From: Streptomyces wedmorensis
GTDB lineage: Bacteria; Actinomycetota; Actinomycetes; Streptomycetales; Streptomycetaceae
Direction of reading: 5' to 3'
DNA: 64,000 nt
Assembly (NCBI RefSeq): GCF_000716445.1
Contig: NZ_JNWK01000027.1
Coordinates: 23,470-87,469 of the forward strand
Shown here: one piece after another, positions 51,883 to 60,315 of the stretch
Layout: the number at the start of each line of letters is the position of its first letter
Position numbering within the stretch: the stretch's first letter is position 1
Made by a program: the position numbers and the translations under genes
Notes under the pieces: model-generated
Seen by the model: only the letters and a program-made list of their open reading frames with translations
Database searches by the model: none
What the model was told of the DNA's origin: nothing

Positions 51883-54462
51883 GTGCCCCCCGCCGCCGAC
51901 ACCGTGCCCGACGAGGACAAGGTCGGGGACGGGGAAGGGGCGGGCGGCCGGACGGGCGGCCCGCGACGGGGACCGCTCGCCCCGGCCGCCGCCGGCCCCC
52001 TCGCCGCCGCCCTGCTCACCGCCGTACTCCTCTGCCTCGCGGGCCGGCTCTCCCGCAGCCACCCGTTCGGCCCGGTGACCAGGAACATCGTCGACCTGGG
52101 CCAGCAGTACCTGCCGTACCACGCCTACTGGCGCGCCCTCCTCCTCGGCGAGACGCACGGGGACGCCTTCCTCAACTGGAACTCCGGCTTCGGGGCGAAC
52201 TTCCTCGGCGACATCGGCACCTATCTGAGCAGCCCCTTCGACCTGCTCGTCGTGGCCTTCCCGGCCGACCGGATCGAGCTTGCCCTCTACGTCGTCACGG
52301 CCGCCAAGATCACCGCCGCCGGAGCCGCGATGGCGCTGCTGCTCCTGCGGCTGCGCCCCGGCCCCTGGCCCGTCGCCGCCGTGCTCGGCACCGCCTACGC
52401 GCTCTGCGGCTGGACGTTCAACTACGGGGCCACCGTCCCGATGTGGCTCGACGGGCTCGTCGCCTTCCCGCTGCTCTGCCTGGTCGGCGAATGGGCCCGC
52501 ACCGGCCGCCGCCCCGTCCTCGGCCCCCTGGTCGTCGCCCTCGCCTGGATCGCGAACTTCTACACGGCGTACATGGCGACCCTCGGCGCGGCCGTCGTCC
52601 TCGTGGTCCGGCTTCTCACCGCCGAGGAGACCGCCACCGCCCGGCAGCGGGTCGCCGGGGCGCTGCGCGCCACCCGGAGCGTGCTCATCGGGACCGGTCT
52701 CGCGGCGCCGCTCGTGGTGGCCGTCTTCGTCGCCACGAAGGTCGCCGACCCCACCCCGGAGACCACCTTCACGCCCGCCGCCTGGACGGAGGTCCTCGCC
52801 CGCTTCCTGCCCGCGACGGCGAGCGTGGCCAGCCCCGCACTCTTCATCGGCACGCCCGCCCTCGCGCTGGCCCTGACGCTGCCCTTCCACCGGGCCGTCG
52901 CCCCGCGCGTCAGGGCCGGATGGACGACCGCGATCGCCCTGGTGGCGCTCTCCCTCCAGTGGGAACCCACCCACCTGCTCTGGCACGCCGGCGCCTCGCC
53001 CAACGGCATCCCCTACCGTCAGACCTTCGTCCTGTGCGGCCTGTTGCTCATCGCGGCCTGGTTCTCGGTCGCCCACGGCCTGCCCCGGCCGGCCGCGCTC
53101 CTCGCGGGCGGCACGCTCCTCGGGGCCCTGGCGTGGGCGGCCCGGGGCAGTGTCGACATCGACCGGTGGACCTTTCCCGCCTTCGGCGCGGCCGCGATTC
53201 TGGCGCTCGGCGCGGTGCTGCTCGCCCTGGCCGGCGCCCGCCGGGCCCACGCGCGCGTACTGCCCGTTCTCGCCGTGGTGCTGCTCGTCGCCGCCCAGGC
53301 GGGTGAGGCGGCCGTCACCGGGAAACGGATCGAGGAGCAGCAGCGGAGCGAGGTCTCCTGGTCGCCCCGGATCGGCCCGTGGCACGAGGACGTGGCCCGG
53401 GAGGCGGCGCGCGCGGACGCCTGGCCCCGCTACCGCACGGACCCGGGAGAGGTCCCCGGAGGGAACGACGTCCTGCTGGTCGGCGGGCAGGGCGCCGACT
53501 ACTACAGCAGCCTGACCGCCGAGACGACCTCCCGCACCCTCGACTCCCTGGGCTTCGGCCACTACGCCAAGGGCCGGCACCCGGTCAGCCTCGACAACCC
53601 GGTGACGGACGCCCTGTTCTCCATCGGCACGCGGATCCGCTCCCGTCCCACGGAGCCGGTCCGGCAGGACGCGCCGCCCCGCGCCGCCGTGACCGCCACC
53701 ACCACACCCGTACCGCCCCTGGTCACCGTCCGACCGCCGGGCCGGCCGGCCACGCACCCCGGGGACTCCGCCTTCGCCCGGCAGGAACGACTGCTCGGCA
53801 CCACCGTGTACGAGCTGCCGGCCGCCCCGCGCCGTACCGGACACACCCTCGCCGCCCGCTGCCCGGCGGGCTCCCAGGTCTGGTTCTGGGCCCCCGAGTA
53901 CCGGGGCACCGCAGCCCTCGCCGGCGAGGCCCCGGTGGAGTTCGAGGGCAAGCCCCCGTCCGTACGCGCCCCCATGCGGCCCCTCGGCACCGTGCCGGCC
54001 TCCGGCGAGGTCCGGATCGACCTGGCTCCCGAGGCCCGCGTCCGGCTGCCCCGGCAACCGGTCGGCTGCCTGCTCCGCGCCCGGCTCGACTCCGCCGTCC
54101 GGGAGCTCACCGCGACCGGCGCCACACGCGTGCGTACCACCGGACACACCGTCACCGCCGAACTCCCACCCGGCAGCAAGGGCGTCGCCGTCCTGGCCGC
54201 CCCCCGCGTCTCCGGCTGGAGCTGCGCCGCCGGAGACGCGGACCCGCGCCCCGCGCGCGCGTACGAGGGCCTCGTCGCCGTCCCCCTCGACGGGCGGGCC
54301 ACCACGGTCCACTGCTCCTTCCGGCCCCCGGGGCTCCGGCTCGGCGGCGCCGTCGGCGTGCTCGCACTGCTCGCCCTCGCCGTGACGGGTATCCGCGGGA
54401 GACGGCAAGAGTTCACCCGCAGTGCACGTACGGATCGTTCGTCCGGAAAAGCGGACGGCTAA
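51883..54462 (+). CDS. YfhO-family membrane protein
   Basis: The 859-residue product has an N-terminal hydrophobic segment (PLAAALLTAVLLCLAGRL), the YfhO motif DLGQQYLPYHAYW then FLNWNSGFGANFLGDIGTYLSSPF, about 12 predicted helices to residue 480, then a large soluble region to a final helix (VGVLALLALAVTGI). YfhO-type proteins are GT-C glycosyltransferase-like membrane enzymes acting in cell-surface polymer glycosylation. The GTG at 51883 has GGAGG 4 bases upstream. A GT2 glycosyltransferase and a polysialyltransferase-like gene follow in the same direction. Confidence 0.87.
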   Translation: MPPAADTVPDEDKVGDGEGAGGRTGGPRRGPLAPAAAGPLAAALLTAVLLCLAGRLSRSHPFGPVTRNIVDLGQQYLPYHAYWRALLLGETHGDAFLNWNSGFGANFLGDIGTYLSSPFDLLVVAFPADRIELALYVVTAAKITAAGAAMALLLLRLRPGPWPVAAVLGTAYALCGWTFNYGATVPMWLDGLVAFPLLCLVGEWARTGRRPVLGPLVVALAWIANFYTAYMATLGAAVVLVVRLLTAEETATARQRVAGALRATRSVLIGTGLAAPLVVAVFVATKVADPTPETTFTPAAWTEVLARFLPATASVASPALFIGTPALALALTLPFHRAVAPRVRAGWTTAIALVALSLQWEPTHLLWHAGASPNGIPYRQTFVLCGLLLIAAWFSVAHGLPRPAALLAGGTLLGALAWAARGSVDIDRWTFPAFGAAAILALGAVLLALAGARRAHARVLPVLAVVLLVAAQAGEAAVTGKRIEEQQRSEVSWSPRIGPWHEDVAREAARADAWPRYRTDPGEVPGGNDVLLVGGQGADYYSSLTAETTSRTLDSLGFGHYAKGRHPVSLDNPVTDALFSIGTRIRSRPTEPVRQDAPPRAAVTATTTPVPPLVTVRPPGRPATHPGDSAFARQERLLGTTVYELPAAPRRTGHTLAARCPAGSQVWFWAPEYRGTAALAGEAPVEFEGKPPSVRAPMRPLGTVPASGEVRIDLAPEARVRLPRQPVGCLLRARLDSAVRELTATGATRVRTTGHTVTAELPPGSKGVAVLAAPRVSGWSCAAGDADPRPARAYEGLVAVPLDGRATTVHCSFRPPGLRLGGAVGVLALLALAVTGIRGRRQEFTRSARTDRSSGKADG

Positions 54463-54513
54463 CCTGCCCGCCGTAGCGACGTTTAACTGTTCGAATCAGT
54501 GTGGGGATTCCGA

Positions 54514-55479
54514 GTGCCGAAACTGTCCGTCGTCGTACCGTTCCACAACGTCGGGGCATACGCGCCCGACACCCTGCGCAGCCTCGCGAACAACGCGGAT
54601 CCGGAATTCGAGTTCCTGCTCATCGACGACTGCTCGACGGACGACACCCCGGAAATCCTCGACCGCTGGCGCGACCGGCTCCCGAACGCCACCGTCATCC
54701 GCCACGAGACGAACCAGGGCGTCGCCCAGGCACGCAACACCGGAATCGACGCGGCACGCGGCGACTACCTCACCTTCCTCGACGGCGACGACTGGTACGC
54801 GCCCGGCCACCTGAGCGCCGCCGTGGCCGGAATCTCCCGGCTGGGCTGCGATTTCGCCCGCACCGACCACGTCCTCTCGGAAGGCCGGAAACGCCAGATC
54901 CGCTATGCGCCGGCCAAGCGCCGGGACACCGTGATGGACCCGAGGGACGGAATCTCGCCGGCCAGCATGGTGACCATGGTGGATTACCCGTTCGTCCCGT
55001 TCGGCATTTACAGCGGACGCCTCTTCGAGAACGGCGCCTCGCGTTTCGAGACCTCCCTCAGAACCGCCGAGGACCGCCTCTGGATCTGGCGACTCCACCT
55101 CAAGGCCCGCACTTTCGCAGCCCTTTCCCTGCACGGCGTCTTCTACCGGCGGGGCGTCACCACCTCGCTCACCCAGATCACCGACAACCGGCAGCTCGAC
55201 TTCATCCCCTCGTACGACCTCCTGCTCGACGACGTCTCCCGGGACGCCGAGGCCGAGCGGTTCCTGCCGAAGGCGGTCCGCACGTACTGCGCCATGATCG
55301 CCTTCCACATCGGCAAGGAAGCCGCCTACGAACCGGACGTCGCCACACGGCTGCGCGCCGACGTCCGCGACGCACTGCACCGGATGCCGCGGCACGTCCT
55401 CGACGAGACCCTGGCCACCATGGACACCCCGCGCAGCACCCTGCTCCGGAGCCTGCGCGACACCGGAAGGACCGCCTGA
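54514..55479 (+). CDS. GT2-family glycosyltransferase
   Basis: The 321-residue product begins with the GT-A fold: KLSVVVPFHNVGAYAPDTL, FLLIDDCSTDDT, NQGVAQARNTGI and the metal-binding FLDGDDWY. It then has a domain typical of capsule/teichoic acid polymerising glycosyltransferases (EDRLWIWRLHL). The GTG at 54514 is chosen; GTG at 54499 would add five residues (MWGFR). Its ribosome site is weak. It is 51 bases after the YfhO gene and only 3 before the next gene, so the three are probably an operon. Confidence 0.92.
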   Translation: MPKLSVVVPFHNVGAYAPDTLRSLANNADPEFEFLLIDDCSTDDTPEILDRWRDRLPNATVIRHETNQGVAQARNTGIDAARGDYLTFLDGDDWYAPGHLSAAVAGISRLGCDFARTDHVLSEGRKRQIRYAPAKRRDTVMDPRDGISPASMVTMVDYPFVPFGIYSGRLFENGASRFETSLRTAEDRLWIWRLHLKARTFAALSLHGVFYRRGVTTSLTQITDNRQLDFIPSYDLLLDDVSRDAEAERFLPKAVRTYCAMIAFHIGKEAAYEPDVATRLRADVRDALHRMPRHVLDETLATMDTPRSTLLRSLRDTGRTA

Positions 55480-55482
55480 ACC

Positions 55483-56874
55483 ATGGCCCCCGACACGGCA
55501 TCCGCGCCCCTCCCCGGAACGGCGCACGAGACGACCGCCGACGGCCGCCGGGTCCAGCTCTTCCAGGTGTCCACCCTGTACGGCGCCGCCACGCTCGCCG
55601 CGGCCCTGGACGCCGGACGCTTCGGCCCCCGCGAGGACGCCCGCAGGCTCCTGCTGCTCTCGCACAACGCCGAGATCCCCGAGACCGCGCTGCGCCTGGA
55701 GACCATGACCGGCTACGGCCGGATCGCCGCCCGCTTCGACGGCACCCTCGACTGGAACGAGGCCGTCCACCCGTACCACCCCGCCGGCTGGGCCCCCCGC
55801 CCCGAAGAGGCCCCGCTCTGGCAGCGCGTGTTCCGCACCGCCTGGGACCTCGGCACCGGCCCCGTCGAGCTGATCGTCGAGTCCATCCAGGTCAACCCCG
55901 CCAAGGCGCTCGCCGGCGCGTTCCCCGAGAGCGACCTGCACGTCTACGCCGACGGCCTCATGAGCTACGGCCCCACCCGCTCCGACCTCGCGCAGTCCCT
56001 CGCCTGCCGCGTCCGGCGGGTCCTCCACCTCGACCTGGTGCCGGGACTCCGGCCGCTCCTCCTGAGCGAGTACGGCGTCGAGCCCGAGCTCGTCCCCGAC
56101 GGCGCCTTCCGCGCGGTCCTCGCCGAGATCGCCGAGGAGGCGGCCGACGACCCCGGCATCGCGCGGACCGCCGCCGCCGGGGCCACGGCCCTCCTGCTCG
56201 GCCAGTACCTCGCCGCGCTCAACCTGCTCACCGCGGACGAGGAGGAGGAACTCCACGTCCGGATGCTGCACGGCGCCGCGGCCGCCGGACACCGCTCGGT
56301 CGTCTTCAAACCCCACCCCACCGCACCCGCCCGCTACTCCCAGGTCCTCCACGAGGAGGCGGAGCGGTCCGGTGTCCGGCTGACCGTCCTCGACGGACCG
56401 CTGCTCGCCGAGACCTTCTACGAGCGGTGCCGGCCCACGCTCGTCGTCGGCTGCTTCTCCACCGCGATGCTCACCGCCGCCGTCTACTACGGCATCCCCA
56501 TCGCGCGCGTGGGCACGGCCGAGGTCCTCGAACGCCTCACGCCCTACGAGAACAGCAACCGGATCCCGCTCACCGTCGTCGACCACCTCGTCCCCGACCT
56601 GGAGCGCGGCGAGGAGCCCGCCGTCCCCGGCCCGGCCCCGGAGTCGCTCACGCCCCTGGTCCGGGCCGTCGGCTACTGCATGCGGCACACCATCCACCCG
56701 GGGCTCCGCGAGGAGACCACCCGCTTCCTGGCCGAGCACCACGCCGACCCCGGCACCGCGCACCACTTCACCGCCGAACGGCTCACCCGGCTCGGCCTGC
56801 CGGGCGGGGACCCGACCCCGGCACGGACCGGCACCTCCCGGCTCCGCACCCTGGCCCGCACCCTGCGCGGCTGA
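55483..56874 (+). CDS. Bacterial polysialyltransferase-like glycosyltransferase
   Basis: The 463-residue product carries the motifs of bacterial polysialyltransferases (family A-2_8-polyST): the D/E-D/E-G-type motif in VYADGLMSYGP (residues 155-163), the HP motif FKPHP (275-279) which binds CMP, and the S motif GCFSTAM (323-329). The N-terminus FQVSTLYGAATLAAAL is also typical of the family. It would transfer a sialic-acid-like nonulosonate (Neu5Ac, Kdn or Pse) from its CMP form to a surface polymer. No CMP-nonulosonate synthesis genes are in the window. Start ATG at 55483. Confidence 0.85.
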   Translation: MAPDTASAPLPGTAHETTADGRRVQLFQVSTLYGAATLAAALDAGRFGPREDARRLLLLSHNAEIPETALRLETMTGYGRIAARFDGTLDWNEAVHPYHPAGWAPRPEEAPLWQRVFRTAWDLGTGPVELIVESIQVNPAKALAGAFPESDLHVYADGLMSYGPTRSDLAQSLACRVRRVLHLDLVPGLRPLLLSEYGVEPELVPDGAFRAVLAEIAEEAADDPGIARTAAAGATALLLGQYLAALNLLTADEEEELHVRMLHGAAAAGHRSVVFKPHPTAPARYSQVLHEEAERSGVRLTVLDGPLLAETFYERCRPTLVVGCFSTAMLTAAVYYGIPIARVGTAEVLERLTPYENSNRIPLTVVDHLVPDLERGEEPAVPGPAPESLTPLVRAVGYCMRHTIHPGLREETTRFLAEHHADPGTAHHFTAERLTRLGLPGGDPTPARTGTSRLRTLARTLRG

Positions 56875-56875
56875 A

Positions 56876-56947
56876 CCCCGCCCACACGACCGGGCCGACC
56901 CGCGCGACCGCGCCCCGCCCACGCGACGGGGCCGATCCGCGCGGCCG
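56876..56947. repeat. Tandem imperfect repeat (37-base period) between polyST and VOC genes
   Basis: Two 35-base copies, 56876-56910 and 56913-56947, each starting CCCCGCCCAC and matching at 31 of 35 positions. The first begins immediately after the polysialyltransferase stop; the second ends just before the VOC gene stop. They cover most of the 76-base convergent gap. Confidence 0.75.
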
Positions 56948-56950
56948 GCG

Positions 56951-57724
56951 TCACGCCGGGGCGGACCTGACCAGGGTGAAGACCGCGCCCTCCGGGTCGG
57001 CCACCACCGCGAGCCGCCCCGCCGTGCCCTCGCGCGGCGGGCGCAGCACGCGGCCGCCGAGCTCCACGACGAACCGGGCGGCCGCGTCCGTGTCGGCCAC
57101 CTCGAAGTACGTCATCCAGTGCGGGCCGCGGTCCCGGGGGAGCGCGTTGCCGACGCCGTGGAGGGAGGCCACCGGAAGCCTGTCCACCAGGAGCGTGGCG
57201 TAGTCGTGGTCGGCGGAGACGACCGGATCCACCTCGAAGCCGAAGACGCTCCGGTAGAACTTGCCGACCGATGAGGTCTCGTACGTGAGCAGCTCGTTCC
57301 AGACCGGGGTTCCCGGGGGGCCGGCCGCCGCCGTCCCGTGGTGCGCCTCGGCCTGCCAGACGCCGAAGACGGCGCCGACCGGGTCGGAGCAGATGACGAG
57401 CCGCCCGGCCTCGCCCGCGTCCAGCGGACCCACCGCCACGGTTCCCCCGCAGCAGCGGATGGTCTCGGCGGTCTCGTCGGCGTCGTCCGTGGCCAGATAG
57501 GGGGTCCAGGCGATCCGCAGGTTCCGGTCGGGCGGCAGCTGGCCGATGCCCGCCACCTCCTTGCCGCCGAGCAGCGCGCGCACGTAAGGCCCGAGGTGCT
57601 GCGGACCGGGCACGAACTCCCAGTCGAAGAGGGCGTTGTAGAACTCCTGGGTGGCGTCAAGCCCGTGCACCATCAGGCTCACCCAACAGGGGGTGCCCGC
57701 CGTGCGCCGAGTCGCCTCGGTCAT
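56951..57724 (-). CDS. VOC-superfamily protein with two glyoxalase-like domains
   Basis: The 257-residue product has two tandem VOC repeats: CWVSLMVHGLDATQEFYNALFDWEF ... VFGVWQ, then VWNELLTYETSSVGKFYRSVFGFEV ... VFTLVRSAPA. These bind metal in glyoxalase, dioxygenase or antibiotic-binding members; key ligands cannot be assigned by eye. The ATG at 57724 follows GAGGAGAG; the upstream extension to 57808 is not supported. Function is unknown; resistance or detoxification is possible. Confidence 0.9.
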   Translation of the reverse strand: MTEATRRTAGTPCWVSLMVHGLDATQEFYNALFDWEFVPGPQHLGPYVRALLGGKEVAGIGQLPPDRNLRIAWTPYLATDDADETAETIRCCGGTVAVGPLDAGEAGRLVICSDPVGAVFGVWQAEAHHGTAAAGPPGTPVWNELLTYETSSVGKFYRSVFGFEVDPVVSADHDYATLLVDRLPVASLHGVGNALPRDRGPHWMTYFEVADTDAAARFVVELGGRVLRPPREGTAGRLAVVADPEGAVFTLVRSAPA

Positions 57725-57885
57725 CGTCACTCTCTCCTCGGACCATCGTCGTGGCCGTGTCCCCGGTCCGATGGTGACACCGACGGGGCCGCGGCGCGCC
57801 CCGGCCACGCCAGGCGGGGCGCGATCCGCCGGAAGGACGCCGGGTTCGTCCCCGGCGGCCGTGCGGCTGCGCGAGGATGGCTCCC

Positions 57886-58713
57886 ATGAAGCCCATCATC
57901 TCCGCAAGCGAACTGCTGAGCGAGTCGGCCGGGGTCCGGCCGCCGGTCCTCCTGGACGTCCGCTGGACTCTGGGAGGCCCGCCCGGACGGCCCGCGTACG
58001 AGGCCGGGCACCTGCCCGGCGCGGTCTACGTCGACCTCGACGCGGAGCTCGCCGGCCCGCCCGGGACCGGTGGCCGCCACCCGCTGCCCGACCTGGCGGT
58101 CTTCGGGGCCGCGATGCGCCGTGCGGGCGTCTCGGCGGGCCGGCCCGTCGTCGTGTACGACGGCGGCCTCGGCTGGGGCGCGGCCCGCGCCTGGTGGCTG
58201 CTGCGCTGGGCGGGCCACCCCGACGTCCGGGTCCTGGACGGTGGTCTCGCGGCGTGGACGGGGGAGCTGACGGAGAAGGTCCCCGTGCCGGAGCCGGGCG
58301 ACTTCCGGCCCGAGCCGGGCGCGCTCGGACTGCTCGACGCCGACGGGGCGGCCGCCCTGGCCGACGCGGGCCTGCTCCTGGACGCCCGCGCCGCCGAGCG
58401 CTACCGCGGGGACGTGGAGCCGATCGACCGGGTCGGCGGGCACATCCCCGGTGCGGTCTCGGCCCCGACGACCGAGAACGTCGACGCCGACGGGCGCTTC
58501 CTCGCCGCCGACGTCCTGCGCGAACGCTTCACGGCCCTGGGCGCCACCGACGACACCCCGGTCGCGGTCTACTGCGGCTCGGGCGTCTCCGGCGCGCACG
58601 AGGTCCTCGCCCTGGAGATCGCGGGCATCCCCGCGGCCCTCTACGCGGGCTCCTGGTCCGCGTGGTCCGCCGACCCGGCCCGCCCGGTGGCCACGGGCCC
58701 GGACCCGCGCTAG
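57886..58713 (+). CDS. Sulfurtransferase (tandem rhodanese domains)
   Basis: The 275-residue product has two rhodanese-like domains: an inactive N-terminal one (VLLDVRWTLGGPPGRPAYEAGHLPGAVYVDLD) and a C-terminal one with Cys230 in VAVYCGSGVSG, the six-residue active loop of thiosulfate or 3-mercaptopyruvate sulfurtransferases. It moves sulfane sulfur, in cyanide detoxification or sulfur metabolism. I chose ATG 57886 because GAGGA lies 8 bases upstream; ATG 57877 is less likely. A strong hairpin shared with sepH follows. Confidence 0.93.
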   Translation: MKPIISASELLSESAGVRPPVLLDVRWTLGGPPGRPAYEAGHLPGAVYVDLDAELAGPPGTGGRHPLPDLAVFGAAMRRAGVSAGRPVVVYDGGLGWGAARAWWLLRWAGHPDVRVLDGGLAAWTGELTEKVPVPEPGDFRPEPGALGLLDADGAAALADAGLLLDARAAERYRGDVEPIDRVGGHIPGAVSAPTTENVDADGRFLAADVLRERFTALGATDDTPVAVYCGSGVSGAHEVLALEIAGIPAALYAGSWSAWSADPARPVATGPDPR

Positions 58714-58715
58714 CG

Positions 58716-58765
58716 CGTACGGAAGGGGCCCGCGCCGATGCCACGGCGCGGGCCCCTTCCGTACG
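58716..58765. terminator. Very strong bidirectional hairpin (22-base arms)
   Basis: Perfect 22-base arms at 58716-58737 and 58744-58765, with CGTACGGAAGGGG at the outer end, and a 6-base loop. It separates the convergent sulfurtransferase and sepH. Confidence 0.9.
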
Positions 58766-58811
58766 GCTCCCACCGCTCGCGTACGACTCTCCGTACGGGA
58801 GCGGCGCGGTG

Positions 58812-59852
58812 TCACTCCTGCTTCTTGCGCCGGGTTCCGAAGACGATCTCGTCCCAGCTGGGGACCGCCGCGCGGCGGCCCGGGCGGACGCCGTCCGCTT
58901 CGGCCTGGCGGTCCGTGGTGCCGGTGAGCCGGTCCCGGTGGCCCGAGACGGCGCGCGGCATGAGGACGTCGGCGTACGCGGAGCCCGCGCCCGCCGAGGC
59001 GGCCGGAGCCGGCGGTTCCTCCGCCTCGACCTCTTCCGAGGGCTCCGTGTCCGGGGGCTCGGGCACGACCATGTCGCCGCGGAAGCTGGGCACGGCCTCC
59101 AGGAGGCTCGTCAGCGAGTCCCGCTCCTCCTCCGGCTCGGCGGACGCGGACGCCCGCTCCAGCTGGCGGTCCGACCGGTCGATCTGGCGGTCGAGGGCCC
59201 GGTCGAGCGGCCTGTCCCGGGGCAGCCTGGCGATCCGGGGCACGAACGGGAAGCTCGGCTCGGGCGCGGCGGCGATCGTGTCGTCCGTCTCGCCGATCAG
59301 GGCCCGCGCCTCGTCGTCGACGGCCTGGACGAGCCGCCGGGGCGGGTCGTACGTCCAGCTGGCCGTGTGGACCTCGCCCGCGACCCGGTAGACGAGCAGC
59401 ACCTCCCAGGTGCCGTCGTCGCGGCGCCACGAGTCCCACTGCACGGTGTCCTTGTCGGCGCCGCGCAGCAGCAGCCGCTCCTGCACCGCCTCGCCGAGCT
59501 GCGGGCCGGTGTTCTCGCCGGGCCTGCGGACCGGGGTCTTGCGGGCCCGCTCCGCCATGAAGGCGCGCTCGGCGAGTACGGGGCCCTCGAAGCGCCGCAC
59601 GCGGTCGACGGGGATTCCGGCGAGCTGGGCGACCTCCTCGGCGGAGGCACCGGCTCGTATGCGCGCCTGGATGTCACGGGGGCGGAGGTGGCTCTCGACC
59701 TCGATCTCGATCTGGCCGAGGCGTGCGCGGTCGTTGCGCACGGCGGCACGGAGCCGCTCGTCGATCGGAAGCGTGTACTCCGTGCTGTCAGCAGCCTTCA
59801 GCACCAGTCGTGTGCCGTCGTTGGAGACGGCCACGACACGCAGTTCGGGCAT
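58812..59852 (-). CDS. sepH: Septation protein SepH (DUF3071)
   Basis: SepH stimulates assembly of FtsZ and is needed for proper septation in Streptomyces. The 346-residue product has the N-terminal DUF3071 domain (MPELRVVAVSNDGTRLVLKA, HLRPRDIQARIRAG) with a helix-turn-helix-like part (SAEEVAQLAGIPVDRVRRFEGPV) that contacts FtsZ, then a conserved part (VQWDSWRRDDGTWEVLLVYRV) and a disordered, acidic middle. The C-terminus ends VPSWDEIVFGTRRKK, the conserved tail. ATG at 59852 follows GGGAGGT. A 463-base region lies upstream. Confidence 0.95.
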   Translation of the reverse strand: MPELRVVAVSNDGTRLVLKAADSTEYTLPIDERLRAAVRNDRARLGQIEIEVESHLRPRDIQARIRAGASAEEVAQLAGIPVDRVRRFEGPVLAERAFMAERARKTPVRRPGENTGPQLGEAVQERLLLRGADKDTVQWDSWRRDDGTWEVLLVYRVAGEVHTASWTYDPPRRLVQAVDDEARALIGETDDTIAAAPEPSFPFVPRIARLPRDRPLDRALDRQIDRSDRQLERASASAEPEEERDSLTSLLEAVPSFRGDMVVPEPPDTEPSEEVEAEEPPAPAASAGAGSAYADVLMPRAVSGHRDRLTGTTDRQAEADGVRPGRRAAVPSWDEIVFGTRRKKQE

Positions 59853-60315
59853 GGGGACCTCCCGGGTGGTGCCTGCCGACGTCACGTGCGTCGCTGCTTC
59901 CGCTAGTCGAGTGTGGCCTGCCCGGGTGCAGCCTGCCACTACCTTGCCGAGTTGCCCGGCGTGTCGGGCATGGACCCTGGAACGCCGTTATGACACGGTG
60001 ACCTGATGGCTACCCGGAGTGACTGGCCGTCACTCTGTGCAGCCGGATTCCGTGTGGTGCCGCGGCGTCACCGGTTCGAGTGCCGCTTTCGGCTCCCTCC
60101 CCTTGATCCCGGGCACCCGAAGGCGTCCGGACCCAGGGTTCGCCAATGTACTCCATTCGGGCCACCTGGGTGGACCGGCGCGCCGCCCAACTTCTCGGGC
60201 GGTACGGGAGTTGAGTCTCCGCGATCTTCCCCCATACGTGTCGCTGTTCACAGAAACAGCAGAAACGGAACTATTCGCTTCGCCCATTTGTCCCTTCTGG
60301 GTGCAAGGCGAACGG
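59853..60315. other. Long divergent spacer between sepH and the adjacent membrane protein gene
   Basis: A 463-base gap with one conspicuous dyad at 60017-60035. Open frames in it lack ribosome sites and show no conserved pattern. AT content is slightly raised around 60250-60300 (GTTCACAGAAACAGC), where a promoter for the plus-strand gene may lie. Confidence 0.5.
60017..60035. promoter_or_regulatory. Perfect dyad resembling a BldD site in the sepH upstream region
   Basis: GAGTGAC and GTCACTC (7-base arms) flank TGGCC. The half-sites AGTGA/TCACT fit the BldD consensus AGTGA then TCAC. It is 164 bases upstream of the sepH start and 281 bases upstream of the divergent membrane protein gene. Confidence 0.45.
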
